Origin: Arthrobacter globiformis
GTDB lineage: Bacteria > Actinomycetota > Actinomycetes > Actinomycetales > Micrococcaceae
Length of the DNA: 64,000 nt
Direction: 5' to 3'
NCBI RefSeq assembly: GCF_003261175.1
Contig: NZ_QLNP01000099.1
Coordinates: forward strand, 62,001 to 126,000
Shown: piece after piece, positions 28,687 to 36,828 of the stretch
Layout: each line of letters starts with the position of its first letter
Position numbering within the stretch: position 1 is the stretch's first letter
The notes under the pieces: model-generated
Seen by the model: the letters and a program-made list of their open reading frames with translations, nothing else
What the model was told of the DNA's origin: nothing
The model's database searches: none
Made by a program: the position numbers and the translations under genes

Positions 28687-28736
28687 CAGGACAGCTGCCC
28701 TTTACTGCACAGCTGCGGCGGATGGAGGATACCCGC

Positions 28737-29531
28737 GTGGAAGTGTTGTCCGGTCTGGAAGCCTTGATGGATGCCGCCTGGCCCGCGCCCGAACGTCACG
28801 ACACCGGCGAGTGGGTGCTCCGCGCGGCCGGTGGTGTAACGCAGCGGGCGAACTCCGTCTGGCCTCGGGTGCCTGCCGCAGACGACGCCGCGGCCGTCCG
28901 GGACGCCGCGTCCTGGTACCGGCTTCGGCGGCTGCCGGTGATCTACCAGATCTTCGACCATGCCGGCGCCGCCCCGCTGAATGCCGTGCTGGACAGCCTG
29001 GGTTACACCAGGCAGTCCGAAACGCTGGTCATGTCCCGGCGTGCGGAGCCGCAGGACGGTCTTCCGGCAAGTGCCGGCGTCGAAATCTCGGAGCATCCTT
29101 CAGCGGAATGGCTGGAACTGTGGTGGTCCGTGGACGGCCGCGGCGGCGCCGCCGAGCTGGAGACCGCCCGTGCCATCCTCACCGGTTGCCCGGCGCTGTA
29201 CGCCCTGGTGAGGGACGACGACGGCGGGCCGGCCGCCGTCGGACGCCTTGCTGTTGTTAACGGCTGGACCGCTGATCCCGGCGGGGCTGCCAGCTGGGGC
29301 GGGCTGTACTGCATGGCCACCAGACCCGACTCCCGGCGCCGCGGCTACGCCACCCGGATCCAGCAGGCCCTGGTCCGTGCGGGTGCGGAGCGGGGACTGG
29401 CCGGCTACTGGCTGCTGGCGATGGCGTCGAACACCGCTGCCCGAGAGCTCTACTCCCGGGCAGGCTTCTCTGAGGTGTCCCGCTATTGCTACCGGCAGGA
29501 GCGGCCGCGGCGGGCCCTGACCGGCTGCTGA
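28737..29531 (+). CDS. GNAT-family N-acetyltransferase
   Basis: A 264-residue protein with an N-terminal region (GEWVLRAAGGVTQRANSVWP) seen in a group of two-part actinobacterial GNAT proteins, and a C-terminal acetyl-CoA-binding GNAT domain. There the segment LYCMATRPDSRRRGYATRI carries the (R/Q)xxGx(G/A)-type pyrophosphate loop, and NTAARELYSRAGF is the usual final helix-strand. The substrate is unknown. GTG 28737 is chosen because GGAGG lies 7-8 bases upstream; an ATG at 28722 would overlap that site. Confidence 0.85.
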   Translation: MEVLSGLEALMDAAWPAPERHDTGEWVLRAAGGVTQRANSVWPRVPAADDAAAVRDAASWYRLRRLPVIYQIFDHAGAAPLNAVLDSLGYTRQSETLVMSRRAEPQDGLPASAGVEISEHPSAEWLELWWSVDGRGGAAELETARAILTGCPALYALVRDDDGGPAAVGRLAVVNGWTADPGGAASWGGLYCMATRPDSRRRGYATRIQQALVRAGAERGLAGYWLLAMASNTAARELYSRAGFSEVSRYCYRQERPRRALTGC

Positions 29532-29566
29532 CTGTGCTTCCATCCCGGCGCGGAAGCTGCGGGGTG

Positions 29567-29704
29567 TTACCTGCCTTCGGGCAAGTAGTGCAGGCCCAGC
29601 CACGGGGCGGTGGTGAGCTCGCCGGGCTCCACCGCTTGTGAGGGTGCCGCAAGCGCCGGCTCGGAGGCGGACGCCTCGGCGGCTTCGTTGTCGTGGGCGT
29701 TCAT
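29567..29704 (-). CDS. Possible small protein downstream of the MHS transporter
   Basis: A 45-codon reading frame starting 10 bases after the transporter stop. It is Ala/Glu/Ser-rich and ends WLGLHYLPEGR. Position and codon use suggest it could be the last gene of the leftward unit, but no ribosome binding site is visible and I recognise no family. It may be spurious. Confidence 0.3.
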   Translation of the reverse strand: MNAHDNEAAEASASEPALAAPSQAVEPGELTTAPWLGLHYLPEGR

Positions 29705-29714
29705 GGCGTGCAGG

Positions 29715-31130
29715 TTAGCGCACATCGACGGACGGCTGCCGCGACGGTGTTTGCTGCCCTGCTGCTTCGGCCTGCCGCCGTCGTGCGGTGCCTTCCAGGT
29801 ATGGTCCTCCGAGCTCCGCAATGGGCGTGGCGGCAGTCTCCCTTGACCAGAACGCGCATCCTGCCGCAATGAGCATGCAGACGGTGCCGAAGACGGCCAC
29901 CGGCACCCAGCCCCAGACTCCGGGAGCAAGCAGCATCCCGGCGATCATCGGGCCAAAGCCGGCGAGGACCAGGCCGAACTGGTTCCCCAGCGCCATTCCG
30001 GAGTACCGGACGGGCGCCGCGAACTGTTCGGCGAAAAATGCCGGCCAGATGCCGTTGAAGCCCGAGTACAGCACCGTCATGTTCACGAAGGCTGCAAGGA
30101 AGACCAGCACGATGTTTCCGGAGGACAGCGCCAGGAAGTAGAGGAAGATCGTGACGGAGCAGCCGATCGCGGCCGTCAGCAGGAGAGGGCGGCGGCCGAC
30201 CCGGTCGGACAGCCTGGCCGCCAGCGGCATGGCGAACATGGACAGGCCGATGGCCACTGCGTTCACGGTCAGGATGGCCGCCCGGTCAAATCCCGCGCCC
30301 GAGGTGGCGTAGGCGAGTCCAAAGACCGTGAAGATGGTCTGCATCACGGACATAATGGACATTCCCGCCACCCGTAACACGTCTGGAGCTTGGAAGCGGA
30401 GCACTTCCTTGACGGGCATGGGGGCCACCTGGCGGCGTTCCTGGGCCTCCTCGAAGACCGGTGTTTCGTCCAGATGCGTGCGGACCCAGTAAGCGATGGC
30501 CAGCACCACGATGGAGAGCCAGAACGGGATGCGCCAGCCCCAGCTCATCATGGCCTCCCGGGGCAGTGCCGTAACTGGGATGAAGACCAGGGTGGCCAGC
30601 ACCATGCCGGACGCGTAACCCGTCATCACGAAGCTGGTGAAGAACCCGCGCCTGCCTTCGGGCGAGTGTTCCAGCGTCAGGGTGGAGGCGCCCGCCGATT
30701 CCGCGCCGGCGGAGAAGCCCTGGGCCAGCCGGCCCGCCACCAGAAGGATGGGGGCCCAGACGCCGAGCTGTTCGTAGGTGGGCAGGAATCCGATGCCGAG
30801 GGACGCCAGGCCCATGATGCCGAGCGTCAGCAGCAGGATCTTCTTGCGGCCCAGTTTGTCGCCGAAATGTCCCATCACCAGTCCGCCAACAGGCCTGGCC
30901 ACGTACGCGACGCCGAAGGTGGCGAAGGCGCCGATCAGACCGATGGCCGGGTCCGCGGAGGGGAAGAACAGGTGGGGGAACACAAGTGCGGCGGCGGTGC
31001 CGTAGATGAAGAAGTCGTAGTACTCCAGCGTGCTGCCGAGGAAGGAGGCCAGGGCTGCCTTTCGGGGCGTCTTCCGCGGGGGCGGCTGGGAAGCCTGCAG
31101 CGGAACCTGCGGTGATGGGGTAGTGGTCAC
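29715..31130 (-). CDS. MHS-family (metabolite:H+ symporter) MFS transporter
   Basis: A 471-residue, roughly 12-helix permease. The N-terminal signature FLGSTLEYYDFFIYGTAAALVFPHLFFP and the loop GHFGDKLGRKKILLLTL are typical of the MHS family, which includes the shikimate, alpha-ketoglutarate, citrate and proline/betaine carriers. It is the distal gene of the SDR-FAD-Dabb unit, so it probably imports the substrate; shikimate, a hydroxylated cyclohexene carboxylate, is a chemically close known substrate of the family. GTG 31130 is chosen for the GGAG 7 bases upstream. Confidence 0.88.
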   Translation of the reverse strand: MTTTPSPQVPLQASQPPPRKTPRKAALASFLGSTLEYYDFFIYGTAAALVFPHLFFPSADPAIGLIGAFATFGVAYVARPVGGLVMGHFGDKLGRKKILLLTLGIMGLASLGIGFLPTYEQLGVWAPILLVAGRLAQGFSAGAESAGASTLTLEHSPEGRRGFFTSFVMTGYASGMVLATLVFIPVTALPREAMMSWGWRIPFWLSIVVLAIAYWVRTHLDETPVFEEAQERRQVAPMPVKEVLRFQAPDVLRVAGMSIMSVMQTIFTVFGLAYATSGAGFDRAAILTVNAVAIGLSMFAMPLAARLSDRVGRRPLLLTAAIGCSVTIFLYFLALSSGNIVLVFLAAFVNMTVLYSGFNGIWPAFFAEQFAAPVRYSGMALGNQFGLVLAGFGPMIAGMLLAPGVWGWVPVAVFGTVCMLIAAGCAFWSRETAATPIAELGGPYLEGTARRRQAEAAGQQTPSRQPSVDVR

Positions 31131-31140
31131 GGGAATCTCC

Positions 31141-31470
31141 TTAAGACTGCGTTGTCTCAATGGGTGCCGGCGTAGGGTCCGGAAGGTGGAAGTCCACCGC
31201 GAGGATCTGCCGGCTGTTGGGGAACGAGTACGCCTTTAGCGGCTCGTGGAGGGGGTGCGTGTTGTAGACAGCGATGTCCTCGACGCTTTCAAAGTCGGCC
31301 ACGATGGCGTAGTCGAAGGAGCGTTCGGTGTTGAGGACGTCAGGGCCGTGGCTGAGGCTGAGCATGCCGGGGATCTTTCCGGCCATGGTGTTGAGCCCGT
31401 CAATCCAGGCCTGCCGGTCGGCCGGCGGGAAGCCGGGCTTGAACTGGAAGAGCACGGTGTGGCGGATCAT
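31141..31470 (-). CDS. Dabb (stress-responsive A/B barrel) family protein
   Basis: A 109-residue dimeric alpha/beta-barrel-type protein, recognised by the N-terminal MIRHTVLFQFKPG, the central FDYAIVADFESVEDIAVYNTHPLHE and a short C-terminal strand. The Dabb family includes small proteins of unknown role and some cyclases. It starts one base after the stop of the upstream flavoprotein gene, so the two are translationally coupled and probably act on the same substrate. Role within the pathway (for example isomerisation of a dienone intermediate) is speculation. Confidence 0.85.
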   Translation of the reverse strand: MIRHTVLFQFKPGFPPADRQAWIDGLNTMAGKIPGMLSLSHGPDVLNTERSFDYAIVADFESVEDIAVYNTHPLHEPLKAYSFPNSRQILAVDFHLPDPTPAPIETTQS

Positions 31471-31471
31471 T

Positions 31472-33178
31472 TCAGACGCCCGCCTCGACAAGCCCGGCCA
31501 CCGGTGACAGGGCTGCTTGGTCCTCTGGGGACCGGTAATCCGGGGACTGGCCGGCAAGGGTGCGGCCAGCGAGGTAGCCCATGGTCATGATGGGTCCGAG
31601 GGTGGCGCCGGCGCCGGGGTAGCCTGCCGCGTAGGCGTTTTCCGTGGTGTTGCCGGCGGCGAACAGGCCCGGGATGGGGCTGTTGTCGACGTCGAGCACA
31701 CGGGCTGACCCGTCGGTAGCCACGCCGCCGTTGGTGCCAAAGGCGCCGTTCACCACCTCCAGCGCGTAGAAGGGCCCGGATTCGAGCGGACCCAGGGACG
31801 GGTTCGGCCACGGGCAGTCGGCGTCGCCCCAGTATTTGTCGTAGGCGCTTTCGCCGCGGCCGAAGTCGGGGTCCTCGCCCCGCGCCGCGAACTCGTTGAA
31901 CCGGACCACTGTGGCTTCCAGGTTCTCCGCGGGAATGCTGATCTTCGCGGCGAGTTCAGCCAGCGTGGGCGCCTCGATCAGGTAACCCGGCGTCGGCTGG
32001 CCTGCGCGGTGGGCAAGGATGCCGTAGCGCTCCAGGTAGCCGTGGTCCACGATCACGTGCGCCGGGGTGTTCAGCGTGCGGTTCGCGGCGGAGTCCCAGG
32101 ACTGCAGGCTGCGGGCGAGGTCATTGTAGTTCTGCGACTCGTTGGCGAAGCGGCGCCCGTGGCGGTTCACCATGATGGAGCCCGGGCCCTGCCGCTCGAA
32201 CCGCAGCAGGGTGCCAACCGGCTGGCCGTCGCGGGTGTCGCCGGTGACGGACATCGGCGCCCACCAGGCCTCGCGCGTGCCGCGGGTCTGGCCGCCGATG
32301 CGCTGCGACATCCGCAGCCCGTCACCGGTGTTCGAGGGTGGCGAGCACATGGTGTGGAGCCGGGACGCGAGCATCGAGTCGGCCAGGGCCTTGTCCCATT
32401 CGAAGCCGCCTGTCGCGAGCACCACGCCCTCGCGGGCATGGAACGCCTCACCGGTTTCCAGTTCGACGCCGGTCACCCGGCCGCCGTCGGTGAGCGGACC
32501 ATCGGTGAGCAGGCGGTGCCCGCGGGCCCCGGTGACGAGTGTGGCTCCGTCGCGGACCAGGCTGGCGAGCAGCATGGAAACGAGCGCCTGCCCCTTGGCA
32601 ACGAGGCCCTTCTCCTGGCGGCTGGCCAAGTCCTCCCACGGAAACTTGGTGAAGGCGCCCCACTCTTCGTATTCCTGCATGGTGAACGGGGCGCGGCCGT
32701 CACTGCGCACGTGCACCCGGAGGGCGCCCAGCGCTTCGGTGCTGTTGAACAGCTCCGGCTCAATCGTGCGGCCGCCCGCCACTGCACCCGGGAGATCCTG
32801 CCGGTAGTCGGGGAAGTTGTCGAGGAAGATGAAGCGGACGCCGCACTCCTCCTCGACGAAGCGCAGCATCTGGTCGCCGTAGTTCAGGGCGGCGTCCAGC
32901 AGATCCTCACGGCCCCTGCCGCGGGCGACGGCGCGCACGTACGCCGCTGCTGCTGCCTTGGAATCGGTGATCCCGGCCTTCCGTGCGTGATGGTTGTCCG
33001 CCACCCAGAGCATGCCGCCAGACACGGCCGAGGTCCCGCCCAGCAGGTCACTCTTTTCGAGGACGACGACGGACTTGCCGGCATGGGCGGCGGTGGCCGC
33101 CGCGGTGAGTGCTCCCGCACCGGAACCGACGACGACGACGTCGTAAGTGTCCGCGGGGGTGCCGTTGACGAATTTCAT
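31472..33178 (-). CDS. FAD-dependent ketone desaturase, 3-ketosteroid delta-1-dehydrogenase-like (copy 1)
   Basis: A 568-residue flavoprotein of the fumarate reductase/KstD superfamily. The N-terminal dinucleotide fold reads VVVVGSGAGALTAA with the FAD-ribose acid in VVLEKSDLLGGTSAVSGG; a second FAD segment is VVLATGGFEWD. Near the C-terminus YPGAGATLGP (Tyr about 520) keeps the Y-x-x-x-G pair that in KstD polarises the substrate keto oxygen. It therefore probably introduces a C=C bond next to a ketone. In context with the SDR and P450 I infer a 4-oxocyclohexanecarboxylate-type desaturase; a steroid or terpenoid substrate is the alternative. Confidence 0.85.
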   Translation of the reverse strand: MKFVNGTPADTYDVVVVGSGAGALTAAATAAHAGKSVVVLEKSDLLGGTSAVSGGMLWVADNHHARKAGITDSKAAAAAYVRAVARGRGREDLLDAALNYGDQMLRFVEEECGVRFIFLDNFPDYRQDLPGAVAGGRTIEPELFNSTEALGALRVHVRSDGRAPFTMQEYEEWGAFTKFPWEDLASRQEKGLVAKGQALVSMLLASLVRDGATLVTGARGHRLLTDGPLTDGGRVTGVELETGEAFHAREGVVLATGGFEWDKALADSMLASRLHTMCSPPSNTGDGLRMSQRIGGQTRGTREAWWAPMSVTGDTRDGQPVGTLLRFERQGPGSIMVNRHGRRFANESQNYNDLARSLQSWDSAANRTLNTPAHVIVDHGYLERYGILAHRAGQPTPGYLIEAPTLAELAAKISIPAENLEATVVRFNEFAARGEDPDFGRGESAYDKYWGDADCPWPNPSLGPLESGPFYALEVVNGAFGTNGGVATDGSARVLDVDNSPIPGLFAAGNTTENAYAAGYPGAGATLGPIMTMGYLAGRTLAGQSPDYRSPEDQAALSPVAGLVEAGV

Positions 33179-33247
33179 GGGGTGTTGCCTTTCAAAAGGA
33201 AAATGATGGGTGCTGCCGCAGGTGGGAGCTGCTGGGGTGGTCCGGCG

Positions 33248-34009
33248 TCAGACGGCTGTGTAGCCGCCGTCGATGACCAGCTCTGAACCGGTGGTGAAGC
33301 GCGACTCGTCAGAGGCCAGGTAGAGCACGCCGTACGCGATCTCGTCCGGTTCGCCCTGGCGGGGCAGCGGGTTGGAGCCCACCAGTTGCTTGTAGTAGGC
33401 CTCGGCACCGATGTCCGACTGCTCCGCGGAGCGGCGGCTCATCCTGGTGTTCATGGATCCGGGGTGGATGGAGTTGACCCGGATGCCGTAACCGCCGTAG
33501 GCCGCCGCGTCCGACTTGCTCAGAAGCCGCACAGCGCCCTTGGTGGCGTGGTAGAGCGGGACATTCCGGCCGCCGGTGAGGCCGTGGATGGAGGAAAAAT
33601 TGACGATGCTGCCGGTGCCTTTTTCGATCATGCCGGGGACCACGTGCTTGGTCATCAGCCAGACGCCCTTGACGTTGACGCTGAAAATCGTGTCGAAGTC
33701 GGCCGTCGAGGCCGTGTGCGAGGCTCCTGCCGGGCCGATGATGCCAGCGGCGTTGACCAGGATGTCCGGTGTGCCCAGTTCGTCCCGGACCCGGCGAATG
33801 GCGTCGGCTACGCTGGCCTCGCTGGTGACATCGACGTCGTACTCACTGATGTTTTGGTGGGCAGCGGCGGCCGGGATGCCGGCAACGTCCAGGCTGGCAA
33901 CCTTCGCGCCGTGCTCGGCAAGGAGGGCGGCGGTGGCACTGCCCAGGTCTCCGCGGCCTCCGGTGACAATGGCGGTCTTTCCGGCCACGCGGTTCTGGAT
34001 GGGATTCAT
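33248..34009 (-). CDS. Short-chain dehydrogenase/reductase, probable alicyclic alcohol dehydrogenase
   Basis: A 253-residue classical SDR. The cofactor loop reads TGGRGDLG (Asp in place of the central Gly), the NAG motif is VNAAG, and the active site has Ser in NFSSIHG and YHATK. Asp in VASLDVAG after beta-2 favours NAD over NADP. The C-terminus has the usual SELVIDGGYTAV. It is the first gene of the leftward unit. In the proposed pathway it would oxidise the P450-made hydroxyl group to the ketone used by the two flavoproteins. The ATG start follows AGGAGC. Confidence 0.9.
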   Translation of the reverse strand: MNPIQNRVAGKTAIVTGGRGDLGSATAALLAEHGAKVASLDVAGIPAAAAHQNISEYDVDVTSEASVADAIRRVRDELGTPDILVNAAGIIGPAGASHTASTADFDTIFSVNVKGVWLMTKHVVPGMIEKGTGSIVNFSSIHGLTGGRNVPLYHATKGAVRLLSKSDAAAYGGYGIRVNSIHPGSMNTRMSRRSAEQSDIGAEAYYKQLVGSNPLPRQGEPDEIAYGVLYLASDESRFTTGSELVIDGGYTAV

Positions 34010-34089
34010 GTGTTGCTCCTCGTGATCCTGCAGCCTCATCGCTGCTTCCCAGCCAGCGTGGCAGGGGACCTGTGAGGCGAACCACACAA

Positions 34090-34106
34090 TTGCCGATGAA
34101 CGGCAA
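34090..34106. promoter_or_regulatory. Candidate IclR-type operator before the SDR unit
   Basis: TTGCCG-ATGAA-CGGCAA is a perfect 6-bp inverted repeat with a 5-base centre, the general shape of IclR-family sites. Its core CCGATGAACGG recurs exactly upstream of the P450 gene. It lies 81 bases before the SDR start. Confidence 0.6.
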
Positions 34107-34128
34107 AACCGGATTTCAGTGGCCTTGC

Positions 34129-34914
34129 TCAGTGACTCTGGCGAAGAGTGCCCTTCAGCTCGCCCCGCCAGCCCAGCGCCCGGGAGATCCCGCGCGCCGC
34201 GGCCATCAGCACGGGCACCCGGGCCGGGGCGTTCTCCTCGTTGCGCGGCACCACGACGCTGAGCGCGGCGCGGACGGTGTTGTCGGAGCCAAACACCGGC
34301 ACGGCGATGCCGCTGGACTCGGGAACGATCACTCCCGGCATGGCAGCGAAGCCACGCTGCCGGATCTCGGCCAGGTGGCGCCGGAGCGCGGCCGGCTCGG
34401 TCAGGGTGGTCTCGGTGAACTTCGTCAGCGGCCGGGCCAGGAAGGCGTCCTGGTACGCGGCGGGGGAGTGTGCCAGCAGTACCAGTCCCGAGGATGTGGC
34501 GTGGACCGGCAGCCTGCCGGCGATCTTGGTGATGTCCACGATCGTTTTGTCCGAGCCGAGCCGCTCGATGTACAGGACCTCGTCCGAATCGAGGATGCCC
34601 AGTGTGGTGGAGTGCTGCACCACGGCCTGGATATCCTCCATGAATGGCAGCGCGGCTTCCCGCAGGCCCAGCATCTTGGAACCGCGGGAGGCCAGTTCCC
34701 ACATCCGCGTGCCGACGTGGATGTCCCCGTCGGGGTCGCGTTCCAGCAGACGCTCGAGCAGCAGGTCGTTGACCAGTCGGTAGGTGGTGGTCACCGGCAG
34801 GCCGGTGCGTCGCCCCAGCTCGGCGACGCTCATGGCAGGGTGCCGGTCATCGAAGGCGCTCACGATTTTCACGAAGCGGCCGATGATCGACTCGCCGGAT
34901 GCGGAGTTGGCCAC
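34129..34914 (-). CDS. IclR-family transcriptional regulator (copy 1)
   Basis: A 261-residue regulator. The N-terminal winged helix-turn-helix (about 8-60, MSVAELGRRTGLPVTTTYRLVNDLLLERLLERD) is followed by the IclR effector domain with LPVHATSSGLVLLAH and HLAEIRQRGFAAMPGVIVPESSGIAVPV. Such proteins usually bind a small organic acid, often aromatic, and control catabolic genes next to them. It is a close paralogue of the regulator at 36829-37581. GTG 34914 is supported by AGGAGGA 6 bases upstream. It lies between the two metabolic units and is divergent from the second flavoprotein. Confidence 0.92.
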   Translation of the reverse strand: MANSASGESIIGRFVKIVSAFDDRHPAMSVAELGRRTGLPVTTTYRLVNDLLLERLLERDPDGDIHVGTRMWELASRGSKMLGLREAALPFMEDIQAVVQHSTTLGILDSDEVLYIERLGSDKTIVDITKIAGRLPVHATSSGLVLLAHSPAAYQDAFLARPLTKFTETTLTEPAALRRHLAEIRQRGFAAMPGVIVPESSGIAVPVFGSDNTVRAALSVVVPRNEENAPARVPVLMAAARGISRALGWRGELKGTLRQSH

Positions 34915-34929
34915 TGTTCCTCCTGTCGA

Positions 34930-34946
34930 TTCCCGCTCAATGGTAA
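34930..34946. promoter_or_regulatory. Degenerate IclR-type operator in the regulator-flavoprotein divergent region
   Basis: TTCCCGCTCAATGGTAA matches 12 of 17 positions of the reverse complement of the perfect site at 34090-34106. It lies in the 133-base divergent region, where a regulator could control itself and the rightward unit. Weaker than the other two sites. Confidence 0.35.
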
Positions 34947-35047
34947 TCCTCCTCCCGGGCGGCCGTGCTCCCGGCTCTACTGGGGGTTTGTCAGCAAACG
35001 CCTGCCGCCGCAAAGGAGTGGCCCGCAGGCAGAACGGAGCAGGAACC

Positions 35048-36808
35048 ATGACAGAAACTTTGGCAGAAACCGCAAAGACGGCGGTCTGTGACGTCCTCGT
35101 CATCGGATCGGGTGTGGCCGGGATGGCCGCAGCATTGAAGGCCGCATCGCAGGGACTGAGCGTGATCGTCGCGGAAAAGGAGCAGCACTTCGGCGGAACC
35201 ACCGCCATTTCCGCGGGCTGGGCATGGGTCCCCGGCAACAAGCACGGCGTGGCGCAGGGCGATACCCGCGGGGACGCCGAGAGCTACCTGAAGAACCTGG
35301 CGCCGGAGACGTACAACGAGGCAGGAGTTCGGAACTTCCTGGACACCGTGCCTGAAGCGATCTCCTTCTTCGAAAACGAAACCGAGGTGAAGTTCACCTA
35401 CCCGGAGAAGGCCCCGGACTACCAGATGGACCTGCCTGGCGCGAGGCTGTCCGGCCGGGCCATCCTGCCGCAGGACGTGGATGCACGGGTGCTCGGGGAC
35501 AAGCGGCTCCTGATGCAGCCGTACATGAGTTCCTACACCGTCTTCGGCTACATGCCGCAGGTGGGGCCGGACATCAACGAGTTCTTCCACGTGAACCAGT
35601 CGCTTAAGTCCTTCATCTACGTGGCCAGGAAGCTGCTGCGCACCTGGGCCGATGCCGCCCGCTACAAGCGTCCGGTCCTGCGCTCCAACGGCAACGCCCT
35701 CATGACCCGTATGGTCAAAAGCGCCGACGACCTGGGCATCCGGCTGTGGAAATGCTCACCGGCGCTGTCCCTCACCAGGGACGACGCCGGGACCGTCACC
35801 GGTGCGGTCATCGGGGGAGAGCACGCCATCACCGTCACTGCGCGGGCGGGCGTCATCCTCGCCGCGGGCGGATTCTCCGGAAACCGGGAACTACGGCAGC
35901 GGTATTTCCCTCACGACGCCGGCGGCGACGACCACTTCACCCCCACCGTGGGCCACGGCGGCGACGCCGCCACACTGGCGATCGCAGCCGGAGGCTACAT
36001 CGACGATTCCGTGTTCAGCGTTGGCTCCTGGGCCCCGGTGACCGTGTTCAAATATCTCAGCGGTGAACAGCGGCTCTTTCCGCATCTGCGGGCCATCGGC
36101 CTGCCCGGACTGATCGCCGTCGACCGCCACGGCAGGCGCTTCGGTAACGAGGCCCTGAGCTACCACGACTTCGGCTGGGCCATGATTGAGCACAACAAGG
36201 ACGAGGTCGGAACCTTCGGCTACGTGATCGGCGACGCGAAAACGATGCACAAATACGGCATCGGCTATGCCAAGCCCTGGCCGATGCCCCGCGGCTACTT
36301 CTACAGGACCGGCTACCTGGTCAAAGGGAACACCCTTGCTGAGCTCGCCGGAAAGCTCGGCATCGATGCAGCGGGCCTGGAGGCCACCGTCGCCGGATTC
36401 AACCCGGCGGCTGAACGCGGCGAGGACCCGGCGTTCGGCCGCGGTTCCACCCAGTACAACCACTTCCGGGGCGATCTCGAGCACAAGCCGAACCCGAACC
36501 TCGCGCCGGTGGGCAAGGGCCCGTACTACGCGGCGAAGATCCAAATGGGCGATCTGGGCACCTTCGCCGGCCTCGGCGTCAACGAGCACTCCGAGGTGGT
36601 CACGGCGGAGGGCTCGGTGGTGCCCGGCCTGCTGGCCGTGGGTGCGGCCGCGGTGAGCGTCTTCGGCGGCGGTTACCCCGGCTATGGCTCCCACATCGGG
36701 CCGGCCCTGGTGTTTGGCTACCGCGCGGGCCGGGACATCGCCAGGCTTGCCGCTAAGAGGAACGCGGACCAGACAGGGGCGCGTCCGGCCAACGTGGCGG
36801 GCAACTAG
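35048..36808 (+). CDS. FAD-dependent ketone desaturase, 3-ketosteroid delta-1-dehydrogenase-like (copy 2)
   Basis: A 586-residue flavoprotein homologous to the protein at 31472-33178. The FAD fold reads VLVIGSGVAGMAAAL with EKEQHFGGTTAISAGWAWVPGN, then VILAAGGFSGN. The C-terminal YPGYGSHIGP (Tyr about 543) keeps the Y-x-x-x-G keto-binding pair. Two such enzymes in one cluster suit two successive desaturations of one ring. ATG 35048 follows CGGAGCAGGAACC. The stop is 20 bases before a second IclR gene, so both are probably co-transcribed. Confidence 0.85.
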   Translation: MTETLAETAKTAVCDVLVIGSGVAGMAAALKAASQGLSVIVAEKEQHFGGTTAISAGWAWVPGNKHGVAQGDTRGDAESYLKNLAPETYNEAGVRNFLDTVPEAISFFENETEVKFTYPEKAPDYQMDLPGARLSGRAILPQDVDARVLGDKRLLMQPYMSSYTVFGYMPQVGPDINEFFHVNQSLKSFIYVARKLLRTWADAARYKRPVLRSNGNALMTRMVKSADDLGIRLWKCSPALSLTRDDAGTVTGAVIGGEHAITVTARAGVILAAGGFSGNRELRQRYFPHDAGGDDHFTPTVGHGGDAATLAIAAGGYIDDSVFSVGSWAPVTVFKYLSGEQRLFPHLRAIGLPGLIAVDRHGRRFGNEALSYHDFGWAMIEHNKDEVGTFGYVIGDAKTMHKYGIGYAKPWPMPRGYFYRTGYLVKGNTLAELAGKLGIDAAGLEATVAGFNPAAERGEDPAFGRGSTQYNHFRGDLEHKPNPNLAPVGKGPYYAAKIQMGDLGTFAGLGVNEHSEVVTAEGSVVPGLLAVGAAAVSVFGGGYPGYGSHIGPALVFGYRAGRDIARLAAKRNADQTGARPANVAGN

Positions 36809-36828
36809 GCGCCGGGCCGGAGACAGCC

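Noticed and set aside
34986-34999. Short inverted repeat GTTTG-N4-CAAAC before the second flavoprotein
   Set aside because: Five-base arms are too short to separate from chance; the IclR-like site nearby is better supported.
31472-36808. Steroid degradation as the function of the flavoprotein/P450 cluster
   Set aside because: KstD-like enzymes suggest it, but no ketosteroid hydroxylase, Hsa or thiolase/CoA-ligase genes are near. The small set fits a short ring-acid route better. Kept only as an alternative.
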